A stretch of 64,000 bases of DNA from Spongiactinospora rosea (GCF_003315795.1 NZ_QMEY01000011.1:186001-250000), one strand, 5' to 3'; counted from the stretch's first letter, positions 24,801 to 32,768 are shown. Notes: generated from the sequence alone by a model not told the origin. Made by a program: numbers and translations.

Positions 24801-25231
24801 TCGAGCCGCTGGCCGAGGCCCACCAGCGCGGCGCGAAGTGGACCCTCGACGCCTACGCGCTGGCGCTGGCCTCCGCCGGGCACCAGCGCGACGCCCGCGC
24901 GGTGGCCGCCGTGCGCACGCCGGTCCGGCCCGACTTCCTGTACGAGCTGACGATGACCTGGCGGGCGCTGACCGGGATGCTGCTGGAGGACCGGATGCGG
25001 ATGCAGGAGTCCTACGACACGCTGACGCCGTTCTCCGACCGGATCGCCGGCGCGGGCACGGGCGTGGTGGCCCTGTGGCCGGTCGCGCTCACGCTGGGCG
25101 ATCTGGCGGTACGGCTGGGCCTTCCGGACGCCGCCAGGGCGCACTACGAGAAGGCCGTGGCGGTCGCCGAGCGCGTCGGGGTGTCGCGGTGGGTGGAGGC
25201 GTCCAGGCACGCCCTCGCCGCGAACCTGTGA
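21851..25231 (+). CDS. BTAD/ATPase transcriptional regulator (SARP-like)
   Basis: A 1126-residue regulator. Residues 1-95 form an OmpR-type winged helix (VAFRVLGPVEAY ... QSGLQVYISRLRRVLEP), about 96-245 the bacterial transcriptional activation domain (ALGLWRGTPYSDFADQPWAE; GRQGDALAALRRARTILADE), then an AAA/STAND ATPase with Walker A GDAGEGKST (about residue 330) and Walker B LVLILEDLHWADAQ, and a long TPR-like C-terminus. This is the AfsR-like architecture of actinomycete regulators of secondary metabolism or development. ATG 21851 gives the usual start; GTG 21839 is possible. No biosynthetic cluster lies beside it. Confidence 0.92.
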   Translation: MVAFRVLGPVEAYDGDDELDLGGLRQRAVLARLLVARGQVVPVDSLLYDLWDDDAAKGAQSGLQVYISRLRRVLEPGRPRGGPNRLLVTVASGYALRVAPDQVDALRFEEMARTAGENLDADDPAAARARLTKALGLWRGTPYSDFADQPWAEAEVNRLTELRLVARERHADTGLRLGMPAETVPDLEALTAEHPLREEGWRLLALGLYRSGRQGDALAALRRARTILADELGIDPGPALRKLESDILAQSPDLELAGPPQRQGRQVPAVADTWPPRPTATPPDLPPLEPEPFVGREAELARLVTAASRTGHFTVAVVSGDAGEGKSTLVRRLAMTLAADGWITAAGACPDSSATPPGWAWVEILRTLVSGIGPGEYGQLLAPLLDDTAPAPDDDIASGGFRLHRAVGGYLAGVAKECPLVLILEDLHWADAQTLALLRALPSLLATSRVLLVVTARESEITGEQADVLAALARLGPVRVGLSGLDAKSVAELVRATCVREVDEDAVGTIAERTGGNPFFVRETVRLLDSEYTRGRTTSAEVLTGVPSGVRDVLRRRIARLPGPAQQILLQAAVIGRDVDVDLLVDVAGDEDAVVEAVEAALLAGLVTEPGPGRLRFDHDLVRGTLYSDASRLRRTRLHAAVAAAIERRNPGDVAALAHHFDAAGTAETAAKAVHYASLAADQAERRFAHREAADLWQQAIDAFDRAGRADDEQRVRERLRLSLRLIKALGLCGDMAAARRQRRAAMDAALPLGDLELTARVAASLAVPHKGMARDFTRTAWEIVNVTEKALIELPSDEQALRASLLATLALELEGSAGGRGHEASLEAEELARMSGDPALLAVALSGRLRQSYGIPAVGEREAIGRELLSVGEASGQVAVQALAHLVLMECSAARGDFATADAEVAAAERLARQYDLPAPAAVGAWYAGQRRMISGDYAGAERAYRDAARQTARAGMLEGRQDLPLITSFCLHLVDGRAAEMVEPLAEAHQRGAKWTLDAYALALASAGHQRDARAVAAVRTPVRPDFLYELTMTWRALTGMLLEDRMRMQESYDTLTPFSDRIAGAGTGVVALWPVALTLGDLAVRLGLPDAARAHYEKAVAVAERVGVSRWVEASRHALAANL

Positions 25232-25245
25232 CCGGTGCCTCGCTT

Positions 25246-25920
25246 TCAGCAACTGAGCTGGAACCGCTCGCTGCGCGCGGGCCTGGCCGGGCGGGCGCCG
25301 TTCTCGACGATCAGTTCCACCCGGTACCAGCCGGGGTTGTCCACGACGTCGGGCGTCCAGCGGGCCTCGTACCGGCCGCCGGTGACTCCGCCCGCGGCGG
25401 TGGCGTAGGACCTCCAGGCGCGGGCGGACGCGCTCCAGCGCTGGAGCCGCCAGCCGTACAGGACGGTGGCGGTGGGCGCGGCGCCGTCGATCAGGCCGCG
25501 CGCGTCCAGCCGCACCGCGCAGGGCCGTCCCCCGGCCCCGATCCCGACCGTGACCGCCCCCGCCTTCGCCCCGGCCGCCGCGGCGGCCTTCGGCATCGCG
25601 GCCGAGCCGGCGGGCTTGGCCATGCCGGCGGACGCGGGTCCGGCCGCCTTCACCGGCTCGGCGGTGAGCCCTTGGGGGCGCTTCAGTGGCCGCTTCAGTG
25701 GCCGCTTCAGGGGGGTGGTGAGCGGCAGGGTCTGGGCGGAGAGCGTGACCGTCGTGGTGTGGGGGGTGCCGGCTCCTGCCGTGCTCCGGGCGCTGACAGT
25801 GGCGCCGGGCGCCTCCACCCCCACGTACGCACCGGTGAACGCCAGCGTGGCGGCCAGCAGCCGGGCCATGGTCGCGGCCCCGCTCGCCAGCACCGCCACC
25901 AGACCGCTCCGCGGGCTCAT
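25246..25920 (-). CDS. Secreted or membrane-anchored protein with KRPL repeats
   Basis: About 224 residues. An N-terminal hydrophobic segment (VAVLASGAATMARLLAATLA) would act as signal or anchor, then an Ala/Pro/Lys linker carries LKRPLKRPLKRP, encoded by 12-base direct repeats at about 25681-25715. The C-terminal ~100 residues look like a beta-sandwich (LYGWRLQRWS; GRYEARWTPDVV; GWYRVELIVENG) with two cysteines. ATG 25920 has GGGGGTG upstream; 25962 is an alternative. It is divergent from the DedA gene across an iron box. Function unknown. Confidence 0.75.
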   Translation of the reverse strand: MSPRSGLVAVLASGAATMARLLAATLAFTGAYVGVEAPGATVSARSTAGAGTPHTTTVTLSAQTLPLTTPLKRPLKRPLKRPQGLTAEPVKAAGPASAGMAKPAGSAAMPKAAAAAGAKAGAVTVGIGAGGRPCAVRLDARGLIDGAAPTATVLYGWRLQRWSASARAWRSYATAAGGVTGGRYEARWTPDVVDNPGWYRVELIVENGARPARPARSERFQLSC

Positions 25921-26053
25921 GGCCGGCACCCCCTTCTTGTCCACGCCTAAGGTGTACGACAAGCGGCTTTAGCCCTGGTTGCCGATGACTTGCAAGCGAT
26001 CGTCCCGCGGCCCCGCCCGCACCACGAGCGGGCCTATGCCACATAATGGAAAC

Positions 26054-26072
26054 GCAGGTTAGGCTTCCCTAA
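26054..26072. promoter_or_regulatory. Iron box (IdeR/DtxR-type operator)
   Basis: GCAGGTTAGGCTTCCCTAA matches the DtxR/IdeR consensus TTAGGTTAGGCTAACCTAA at 15 of 19 positions, including the outer AGG and CCTAA. It lies 49 bases before the DedA start and 134 bases before the divergent secreted-protein start. CATAAT at 26042-26047 could be a -10 element for rightward transcription, putting the box over the start site. Confidence 0.7.
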
Positions 26073-26120
26073 TATCCTGCGAACTTGGGCGGACCGGACA
26101 CGGGGCGGTGGTGGCGGGTC

Positions 26121-26666
26121 ATGGGCACACTCACGGCGTCCCTCATTCCCTCACCGACCCAGGCGTCGCTGTTCGGCCTCCCCCTGTGGCTCGTCACCCT
26201 CGTCGGGGGCGTGGCGCTCTTCGGAGCGTTCCAGGTGTACTACTGGGTCGGCCGCAGGCTGGGCGAGAAGCTGTACGAATCGCGCGTCGGCGCGCGGCTC
26301 GGCCGCGAACGCATCCAGAAGGTGGAGAAGGTCGTCGCCCGGTGGGGCGCGCTCGCGGTCTACGCGTGCTTCTGGGTGCCCATGCTGCGCCACACGCTGC
26401 CGTGGGTGGCGGGCGTGCTGCGCATCTCCTATCCCTGGTACGCGGTGGCCAGCGCGCTCGGCTGCCTGACCTGGGTGCCGGTCACGGCGTTCGGCCTCTA
26501 CGCGGCCATCTGGGGCTGGCTGACGCTCGCCGCCCGCTCCCCGCTCGCCGCCGCCGGGACGGCCGTCGTCCTGGCCGTGGTGATCGCCACGCTGGTGCTG
26601 GTACGCCGCCGCCGGCGGCGTCGTAGCACGGCGGAGCCCGACCTGGTCGCCTCGCCGCGCGCCTAG
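26121..26666 (+). CDS. DedA-family membrane protein
   Basis: A 181-residue SNARE-associated/DedA-like protein with four or five hydrophobic segments. The hallmark R-x3-P membrane-dipping motif is read as FWVPMLRHTLPWVAGVLRIS, and the N-terminal part has FGAFQVYYWVGRRLGEKLYE. DedA proteins help recycle undecaprenyl phosphate or other lipid carriers in characterised members. ATG 26121 gives the usual N-terminus; the frame extends to 26085. A putative iron box just upstream suggests iron-dependent expression, which would be unusual for this family. Confidence 0.88.
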   Translation: MGTLTASLIPSPTQASLFGLPLWLVTLVGGVALFGAFQVYYWVGRRLGEKLYESRVGARLGRERIQKVEKVVARWGALAVYACFWVPMLRHTLPWVAGVLRISYPWYAVASALGCLTWVPVTAFGLYAAIWGWLTLAARSPLAAAGTAVVLAVVIATLVLVRRRRRRRSTAEPDLVASPRA

Positions 26667-26724
26667 GCGCATCCCCGCCACAATGCGCGGAGTTCGGGAC
26701 ACTTTACGTTCCTGACATGCGACT

Positions 26725-27696
26725 ATGGCCGACATGGACAACCGGGGCATCCTGCTTATCGCCAGTACCGCGGCACTGGCCGCGACCGCGTTCGCGGCGG
26801 CTCCGCCGCCCATGGAGACAACGGCCATATCGCGCGTTACGGCACCCGCCGGTATGGGCGCGGGCGGCGTGGCGCAGCGCGACGCGCCCGCGGTGGCCGC
26901 GCGGGCCGCCTACGTCATCGACGCCTCGACCGGCACCGCACTGTACGAGAAGCAGGCGGACCGCCGGATGCCGGTGGCCAGCCTGGCCAAGGTCATGACC
27001 GCCTACGTGGTGCTCAAGGAGGCCGGCCTGAGCGACGTCGTGACGATCACCGCGGCCGACGTACGGCACGCCGTCGTCAACGGCGCCACCTCGGCCGGGC
27101 TGCGCAAGGGCGAGCGGCTCACCGTACGCGACCTGCTGTACGGCGCGATGCTGCCCTCGGGCGCCGACGCCACCCACGCGCTCGCCCGCCGCTACGGCCC
27201 CGGCGACGACGCCTTCGTGGCCAAGATGAACTCCGCGGCCCGCTCGCTCGGCCTGGCCGACACCCGGTACACCAACCCCGACGGCCTGCCCTCCCCCGGT
27301 GGCGGCGGCCTCTCCACCGCCGAGGACCAGGTGCGCCTCGCCGAGACCGTGCTCCGCGACCCCGTCTTCCGGCAGATCTCCTCCACGAAGCGGCACGTCG
27401 TGCCGCGCACGGCCGTGCACGGGGCGCACACCTTCCGCAACACCAACAAGCTGCTGGGCGAGGGCACCGGCGTGCTCGGCGTCAAGACCGGATACACGCG
27501 CGCGGCCGGTTACTGTCTGCTCTTCGCCGCCGAGCGGGACGACCGGTTGCTGATCGGCGTGGTGCTCGGCGACCCGCAGTCCGCCCGCCGGTTCAGGACG
27601 GCCGGCCGGTTGCTGGACTACGCTGCCGAAACGGCCCCGGACAGCGCGCTATTGACGGTCCGTGATCGTGCTCATATCTTTAGGAAAGTTTACTAA
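26725..27696 (+). CDS. D-alanyl-D-alanine carboxypeptidase (S11)
   Basis: A 323-residue exported penicillin-binding enzyme. N-terminal hydrophobic segment to about residue 26; catalytic SxxK at Ser86-Lys89 (VASLAKVMTAY); KTG at 254-256 (GVKTGYTRAAG). The middle motif reads S-G-A (145-147) instead of the common S-G-N, a variation in the family worth noting. It trims terminal D-Ala from peptidoglycan stems. The C-terminus lacks a long membrane anchor. No clear ribosome binding site before ATG 26725. A palindrome overlaps its stop. Confidence 0.93.
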   Translation: MADMDNRGILLIASTAALAATAFAAAPPPMETTAISRVTAPAGMGAGGVAQRDAPAVAARAAYVIDASTGTALYEKQADRRMPVASLAKVMTAYVVLKEAGLSDVVTITAADVRHAVVNGATSAGLRKGERLTVRDLLYGAMLPSGADATHALARRYGPGDDAFVAKMNSAARSLGLADTRYTNPDGLPSPGGGGLSTAEDQVRLAETVLRDPVFRQISSTKRHVVPRTAVHGAHTFRNTNKLLGEGTGVLGVKTGYTRAAGYCLLFAAERDDRLLIGVVLGDPQSARRFRTAGRLLDYAAETAPDSALLTVRDRAHIFRKVY

Positions 27697-27700
27697 AGAT
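27676..27700. promoter_or_regulatory. Palindrome upstream of secreted-protein/chitinase genes
   Basis: ATCTTTAG (27676-27683) and its exact complement (27693-27700) flank nine bases containing GGAAAGTTT. Its AT-richness makes a terminator unlikely. It overlaps the carboxypeptidase stop and ends 25 bases before the next ATG, a position suited to an operator for the secreted genes. Confidence 0.6.
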
Positions 27701-27725
27701 AAACTCGGCTGTCCCAGGGAGCCCC

Positions 27726-28034
27726 ATGCGCGCACGTAAGTGGTTATCCAGCGCCTCCGCCACCGCTTTACTCACCGCCGGGGTCGTCTTCGGCACCGCA
27801 TCCAGCGCGTCCGCCGCGCCGACCGGCTGCACGTACCAGGTCAGCGGCCTCACGGCGAGCAGCTTCTGCTCCGGCGGCACCGGCGAGCATCGGGTCCACG
27901 TCCTCCAGAAGCACTTCCTCCCGGACGCCGGCCCGATCCTGGCCGTGAGCGACTGGGCTCCCGTGGGCTCCACCGCCACGACAAGGATCACACCGCACAC
28001 CATCGTCAACGTGTGGGTCAGCACCAGAGGCTGA
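27726..28034 (+). CDS. Small secreted protein
   Basis: A 102-residue precursor with a clear signal peptide (basic start, hydrophobic core, cleavage likely after ASSASA at about residue 30), leaving a 72-residue mature protein with two cysteines (TGCTYQVSGL, SSFCSGG) that can form a disulfide. The C-terminal part is beta-like (TRITPHTIVNVWVS). No recognised domain. It lies 30 bases after the carboxypeptidase stop and 78 bases before the chitinase start, behind a palindrome, so it may be co-regulated with chitin degradation. Confidence 0.85.
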   Translation: MRARKWLSSASATALLTAGVVFGTASSASAAPTGCTYQVSGLTASSFCSGGTGEHRVHVLQKHFLPDAGPILAVSDWAPVGSTATTRITPHTIVNVWVSTRG

Positions 28035-28112
28035 CCCACACCGCTCCTCCCTGCCCCCGTCACCGTGGCCCGGCATCACTTCTCGCCGGGCGGCAGAAGG
28101 GCTGTACCCCCC

Positions 28113-29678
28113 ATGACACCCCCCATCAAGCGAACCACCCTCCGGCTGCTCGCGCTGTTCTCCGCGCTGCTGCTGGGGGCGATCGTGATGATCACGCAGA
28201 GGTCGGTGGCCTACGCCGACAACCTGCTCTCCAACCCCGGCTTCGAGTCCGGCAACCTGTCCCCCTGGACCTGCACCGGCAACGCCGGCTCGGTGGTCGG
28301 CACCCCGGCGCGCACCGGTAGCGGCGCGCTCGCCGGCGCGGTCAACGGCTCCGAGATCGCCCGGTGCAGCCAGACGGTGAGCGTCCGGCCCAACACCACC
28401 TACAACCTGAGCGCCTGGGTCCGGGGCAACTACGTCTACTTCGGCGTGAACGGCGGCCAGTCCCGCTGGGCCTCCTCGTCGAACGACTACACGCAGATCA
28501 ACATCTCCTTCACCTCCGGCGCGAACCAGACCTCCGCCGTGGTCTACCTGCACGGCTGGTACGGCCAGGGCACCTACTACGCCGACGACATCACCTTCGA
28601 CGGCCCCGGCGGGCCCACGCCCACCGTGACCGTGACGCCCACGAACACGCCCACCTCGACGCCCACCACGACCATTTCGCCCACGAGTTCCCCGACCCCG
28701 ACGATCACGCCCACCGGCGACGCCACCTGCCCGGTCAAGAGCCGCCCCGCGGGCAAGGTCCTCCAGGGCTACTGGGAGAACTGGGACGGCGCGATCAACG
28801 GCGTCCACCCGCCGTTCGGCTGGACTCCGATCAACAACCCGGTGATCGCCCAGCGCGGCTACAACGTGATCAACGCGGCCTTCCCGGTGATCCGCGGTGA
28901 CGGCACCGTGCTGTGGGAGGACGGCATGGACGTGACCGTCAAGGTCTCCACCCCGGCCGAGATGTGCGCGGCCAAGGCCGCGGGCGCCACGATCCTGATG
29001 TCCATCGGCGGCGCGGCGGCGGGCATCGACCTCAGCTCGTCCAGCGTGGCCGACCGCTTCGTCCAGACGGTCGTGCCGATCCTGAAGAAGTACAACTTCG
29101 ACGGCATCGACATCGACATCGAGACCGGCCTGACCGGCAGCGGCAACATCAACCAGCTGTCGGCCTCGCAGTCCAACCTGATCCGGATCATCGACGGCGT
29201 GCTCGCCCAGATGCCGTCCAACTTCGGCCTGACCATGGCCCCCGAGACGGCGTACGTCACCGGCGGCAGCGTCACCTACGGCTCGATCTGGGGCGCGTAC
29301 CTGCCGATCATCAAGAAGTACGCCGACAACGGCCGCCTGTGGTGGCTGAACATGCAGTACTACAACGGCAGCATGTACGGCTGCTCCGGCGACTCCTACT
29401 CGGCCGGCACCGTCCAGGGCTTCACCGTCCAGACGACCTGCCTGAACAACGGCCTCACCATCCAGGGCACCACCATCAAGGTCCCCTACGACAAGCAGGT
29501 CCCCGGCCTCCCGGCCCAGCCGGGCGCGGGCGGCGGCTACATGGCCCCCGGCCTGGTCAGCCAGGCCTGGAACGCCTTCAACGGCCAGCTCAAGGGCCTG
29601 ATGACCTGGTCCATCAACTGGGACGGCTCCAGAAGCTGGTCCTTCGGCAACAACGTCAAGTCCCTCCAGGGCCGCTGA
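28113..29678 (+). CDS. Secreted GH18 chitinase with CBM-like domain
   Basis: A 521-residue secreted enzyme. Signal peptide (about residues 1-34, ending VAYA), an N-terminal carbohydrate-binding-like beta domain (NLLSNPGFESGNLSPWTC ... YYADDITFDG, about 36-165), a Pro/Thr linker, then the GH18 barrel with the catalytic DxxDxDxE as FDGIDIDIE (Asp330 to Glu337) preceded by ILMSIGGAAAG. It hydrolyses beta-1,4-GlcNAc links with retention. ATG 28113 starts the signal peptide; GTG 28065 would add 16 residues. A strong hairpin follows the stop. Confidence 0.95.
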   Translation: MTPPIKRTTLRLLALFSALLLGAIVMITQRSVAYADNLLSNPGFESGNLSPWTCTGNAGSVVGTPARTGSGALAGAVNGSEIARCSQTVSVRPNTTYNLSAWVRGNYVYFGVNGGQSRWASSSNDYTQINISFTSGANQTSAVVYLHGWYGQGTYYADDITFDGPGGPTPTVTVTPTNTPTSTPTTTISPTSSPTPTITPTGDATCPVKSRPAGKVLQGYWENWDGAINGVHPPFGWTPINNPVIAQRGYNVINAAFPVIRGDGTVLWEDGMDVTVKVSTPAEMCAAKAAGATILMSIGGAAAGIDLSSSSVADRFVQTVVPILKKYNFDGIDIDIETGLTGSGNINQLSASQSNLIRIIDGVLAQMPSNFGLTMAPETAYVTGGSVTYGSIWGAYLPIIKKYADNGRLWWLNMQYYNGSMYGCSGDSYSAGTVQGFTVQTTCLNNGLTIQGTTIKVPYDKQVPGLPAQPGAGGGYMAPGLVSQAWNAFNGQLKGLMTWSINWDGSRSWSFGNNVKSLQGR

Positions 29679-29686
29679 CGCGAACG

Positions 29687-29724
29687 TGAGGGGCCGCCCC
29701 GGGCGCTCGCGGCGGCCCCTCACC
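29687..29724. terminator. Bidirectional hairpin between convergent genes
   Basis: GTGAGGGGCCGCC (29687-29699) pairs perfectly with 29712-29724 around a 12-base loop. It lies between the chitinase stop and the convergent methyltransferase gene, slightly overlapping the latter's last codons, and could end both transcripts. Confidence 0.8.
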
Positions 29725-30541
29725 CCCGCGTCGAGCGGGTGAGTTCGTGGCAGGCGATGGCGGCGGCGGCGACCACGTTGAGGGAGTCGACGCCGGTGGA
29801 CATGGCTTCGGGGCTCATCGGGATGCAGACGGGCTCGTCGGCCTCCTTGAGCCAGTGGGAGGACAGGCCGTCGCCCTCGGAGCCGAGGAGGAGGGCCGTG
29901 CGGGGGGACGGGGGGACCGTGGAGAGGGGGGTGGCCCGCTGGTCGGGGGTGAGGGCCAGGGTGCGGAAGCCCGCCTGGCGCAGTTGGGACAGGCCGCCGT
30001 ACCAGTCGTCCATGCGGGCGTACGGGATGGAGAAGACCGCGCCCATGGAGACCTTGACCGCGCGGCGGTAGAGGGGGTCGGCGCAGCGGGGGGACAGGAT
30101 GATGGCGCCGACGCCGAGGGCGGCGGCGCAGCGGAAGATGGCGCCGACGTTGCCGTGGTCGACCAGGTCCTCCAGTACGACCACGCTCCGCGCGCGCCGG
30201 GCGAGCAGGTCGGGGACGGCGGGGAGCGGGAGGCGGCGCATCGCGGCGAGGGCGCCACGGTGGACCTGGAAGCCCGCCACGTCGCGGATCACCTCGTCGG
30301 ACGCCACGAACACCGTGGTCTCGCCCAGGGCGTCGGCCAGGGCGTCGAGCCTGCGCCGGGTGGTGAGGACCGACTTGACCGGGTGGCCGGTGGCGATCGC
30401 GCGCCTGATGACCTTCTCGCCCTCGGCGATGAACAGGCCGCGCCCGGCCTCAAGGTTCTTGCGCAACTCGACGTCGCGCAGCCGGGTGTAGTCGCCCAGG
30501 CGGGGATCGGCGGGGTCGGTCACCTCCACGAGCTGGAACAT
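29720..30541 (-). CDS. TrmH/SpoU-family RNA 2'-O-methyltransferase
   Basis: A 273-residue SPOUT-fold methyltransferase. An N-terminal RNA-binding part (RLRDVELRKNLEAGRGLFIA) is followed by motif 1 (EDLVDHGNVGAIFRCAAALG), motif 2 (ALLLGSEGDGLS) and motif 3 (IPMSPEAMSTGVDSLNVVAA), the knotted SAM-binding site. It methylates a ribose in tRNA or rRNA; the exact target, or resistance methylation as in TsnR-like enzymes, cannot be decided. Stand-alone gene, divergent from 30943 across a 400-base region holding a structured element. Confidence 0.93.
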   Translation of the reverse strand: MFQLVEVTDPADPRLGDYTRLRDVELRKNLEAGRGLFIAEGEKVIRRAIATGHPVKSVLTTRRRLDALADALGETTVFVASDEVIRDVAGFQVHRGALAAMRRLPLPAVPDLLARRARSVVVLEDLVDHGNVGAIFRCAAALGVGAIILSPRCADPLYRRAVKVSMGAVFSIPYARMDDWYGGLSQLRQAGFRTLALTPDQRATPLSTVPPSPRTALLLGSEGDGLSSHWLKEADEPVCIPMSPEAMSTGVDSLNVVAAAAIACHELTRSTRG

Positions 30542-30653
30542 CCCCGCATCCTCCCATGTGGCGCGGGGTGGAAACGGGTCCAGGGCTAACCGGTTCTTTG
30601 CGCTGCCTAAAATCAGTGACGCGATGTGCTGGGTAAGGTACTTAGCGCTGTCG

Positions 30654-30719
30654 GCGGCCGGGAGCGGGCGGACAGGAGGTCACGGTGCCTGACCGGCGTG
30701 TTCGCCCGCTCCCGGCCGC
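30654..30719 (+). ncRNA. Long stem-loop in divergent intergenic region
   Basis: GCGGCCGGGAGCGGGCG (30654-30670) pairs perfectly over 17 bases with 30703-30719, enclosing 32 bases. The loop carries an inner GGTCA/TGACC stem and an AGGAGG site at 30674-30679 that opens a short frame. It sits between divergent genes, so it ends neither. A promoter-like TAAGGT lies at about 30634. The rest of 30542-30942 holds AT-richer promoter-like sequence for the 30943 gene and nothing else I can name. It may be a regulatory leader or small RNA; the RNA label is inference. Confidence 0.5.
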
Positions 30720-30762
30720 GTCAGCGGCCCTCTTCCCCCCTGAATCCGCCCAATGCGCCTGA
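30685..30762 (+). CDS. Possible 25-residue leader peptide
   Basis: A GTG frame five bases after a perfect AGGAGG (30674-30679), which itself lies in the loop of the 17-pair stem. The codons read MPDRRVRPLPAASAALFPPE followed by SAQCA and TGA. The right arm of the stem is inside the frame, so translation would open the hairpin, a layout suited to attenuation. The next gene begins 180 bases downstream. The only support is the Shine-Dalgarno and structure. Confidence 0.4.
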   Translation: MPDRRVRPLPAASAALFPPESAQCA

Positions 30763-30942
30763 CGTGAAGGCCGTCCCGCGTGTGGTTCTGCTCCTTTAGA
30801 GCCGACCCTTCTGCACCTTTAGCGCTGTTTTGCCACAATAAGCGCAGCAAGTAGGGTTCCAGGAAACATTGCCACCTATCTCCGGATAGGGTGTCCCCCC
30901 GCATCGACCGAACGGCTCAATAAGGATCAAGAAGAGGACACC

Positions 30943-32745
30943 GTGGGCGGACGCCACCGCACAGACGACTCCGGCGCGGGCGGAGACGGGTACCGGCCGC
31001 CGCGCCGACGGACGAGCGCCGGGCGCGTGCTCGTCCCGCTCGCCGGTTCCGTCGCGCTCGCCGTACTGCTGGGCGTGGCGGCCTTCGTGATCGTCAACCG
31101 TGAAGACGGCAAGAGCGCCCAGGGCGGCCAGGGGTGCGCGGGCGGCGAGTCGGCCGTACGGGTGGTGGCCGCGCCGGACATCGCCCCGGCGGTGACGGCG
31201 GTCGCGCAGAAGTACAACGCCGCCGGGCACTCCGAGAACGGCCGGTGCGTGCGGGTCGCCGTGCAGGCGCAGCCCGCGCCCAGCGTGGCGAACGCGCTGG
31301 CCGGGAGCGGCGCGACGGACGGCAGGACCGACGCGGACCTGTGGATCCCGGACTCGCGCATGTGGCTGGACCTGATGCGGACCCGCGGCGCGAAGCCGCC
31401 GGAGGCGCAGGGTTCGATCGCCCGTTCGCCGGTCGTGCTGGCCGCCTCCCAGGACGTGGTCCAGGGCCTGCGGCGCACGCTGGGCGAGCCGAGCTGGGCG
31501 CAGGTGGCCGCGGCCGCCGACGTCGCCGACCCCGACGGCCTGGCCAAGCAGGTACGCGTGGTCACCCTGGACCCCCGCCAGAACGCGGCCGGTCTCGGCG
31601 CGGCCCTGGCCGCCGCCGGAGTGCTGCGCGCGGGCGGCAAGGAGGACCGGCTGATCGGCGCGCTCAAGCAGCTCTCCCGGTCACTGGCGGGCTCGCCGGA
31701 GTCCCTGCTGGCCAGCCTGGACGTCAAATCGCGCAGAGCGCCGGTCGGCGTCGCCACCGAGCAGGGCGTCTGGAACTTCAACACCCGGCAGAAACCGGCC
31801 TCCCCCGTCGTGCCCCTGTATCCGCGCGAGGGGACCGTCAGCCTGGACTATCCGCTCGTCTACACCGCCACCGACGCGGCGGTGAAGGGCGCGGCCGAGA
31901 AGTTCGCGGCGGAGCTGACCGGCCCAGCGGGCCAGAAGGTCATCCGCGACCACGGGTTCCGCACCCCGGACGGCAAGGGCGGCGCGGCCCTGGACGAGGA
32001 CGCCGGGTTCGCGGCCAAGGCGCCGAAGGCGCTCGCCGCCCCGGACGCCAAGGCCGCCGCCTCGCTCACGCAGTCGTGGTCGCGCCTCAACCTGGGCACC
32101 CGCCTGCTGGCGCTGTTCGACGTGTCGGGGACGATGGCGCTGCAGGTACCGGGCGCGGGGGCCGACCGGATGCGGGTGATCTCGCGGATCGGCACGGAGG
32201 GGCTACGGCTGTTCCCGCCGGACAGCGAGATCGGCGTGTGGGAGTTCTCCACACACCTGGACGGCCAGGGCACCGACTACCGCGAGATGGTGCCGGTCGG
32301 CCCGCTCGCCGAGAAGGTCGGCGGCGTGCTGCGCAAGGACCTGCTGGCGGGCAGGCTGGCCGAGGTACGGGCCCAGCCCACCGGCGACACCGGCCTGAAC
32401 GACACGATCGCCGCCGCCTACGAGCAGATGACCGAGGACTACCGGGCCGACAAGATCAACACGATCCTCGTCCTGACGGACGGGGCGGGCAACGACGACC
32501 CGGACGGCGGCCTGTCCGACGAGGAGATCGTGCGGAAGCTCAAGGAGCAGTACGACCCGGCCAAGCCGGTCAGCATCCTGATCATCGCCTTCGGCCCGGA
32601 CGCTCCCAAGGGCAGGGCGCGCATGGACGCCATCGCGTCCGCGACCGGCGGCGAGCTGTTCATCGTCAAGGACGTGCTGCAGGTGCGGAAGATCTTCGTG
32701 GAAAGCATGAAGCGCCGCATTTGCGCCCCGCACTGCGACGGGTGA
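30943..32745 (+). CDS. Membrane-anchored solute-binding/VWA protein
   Basis: A 600-residue protein with one N-terminal membrane anchor (about residues 28-50, LVPLAGSVALAVLLGVAAFV), an extracellular periplasmic-binding-protein-like domain (about 65-375, with VRVVAAPDIAPAVTAVAQKY and LWIPDSRMWLDLMR), and a C-terminal von Willebrand A domain (about 395-600). The metal-ion site is D-x-S-G-T in LALFDVSGTM, with Thr in place of the usual second Ser, and ILVLTDGAGND supplies the late Asp. It may sense or bind an extracellular ligand and a protein partner. GTG 30943 follows GAGGACACC. Directly precedes an ECF sigma fusion gene. Confidence 0.88.
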   Translation: MGGRHRTDDSGAGGDGYRPPRRRTSAGRVLVPLAGSVALAVLLGVAAFVIVNREDGKSAQGGQGCAGGESAVRVVAAPDIAPAVTAVAQKYNAAGHSENGRCVRVAVQAQPAPSVANALAGSGATDGRTDADLWIPDSRMWLDLMRTRGAKPPEAQGSIARSPVVLAASQDVVQGLRRTLGEPSWAQVAAAADVADPDGLAKQVRVVTLDPRQNAAGLGAALAAAGVLRAGGKEDRLIGALKQLSRSLAGSPESLLASLDVKSRRAPVGVATEQGVWNFNTRQKPASPVVPLYPREGTVSLDYPLVYTATDAAVKGAAEKFAAELTGPAGQKVIRDHGFRTPDGKGGAALDEDAGFAAKAPKALAAPDAKAAASLTQSWSRLNLGTRLLALFDVSGTMALQVPGAGADRMRVISRIGTEGLRLFPPDSEIGVWEFSTHLDGQGTDYREMVPVGPLAEKVGGVLRKDLLAGRLAEVRAQPTGDTGLNDTIAAAYEQMTEDYRADKINTILVLTDGAGNDDPDGGLSDEEIVRKLKEQYDPAKPVSILIIAFGPDAPKGRARMDAIASATGGELFIVKDVLQVRKIFVESMKRRICAPHCDG

Positions 32746-32768
32746 TGCCCGCGCCGGCATAGGGCCGG

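Noticed and set aside
21983..26044. A 1353-codon minus-strand open frame
   Set aside because: It lies antisense to the BTAD regulator, is Gly/Arg/His-rich without domains, and is a typical GC-rich shadow frame.
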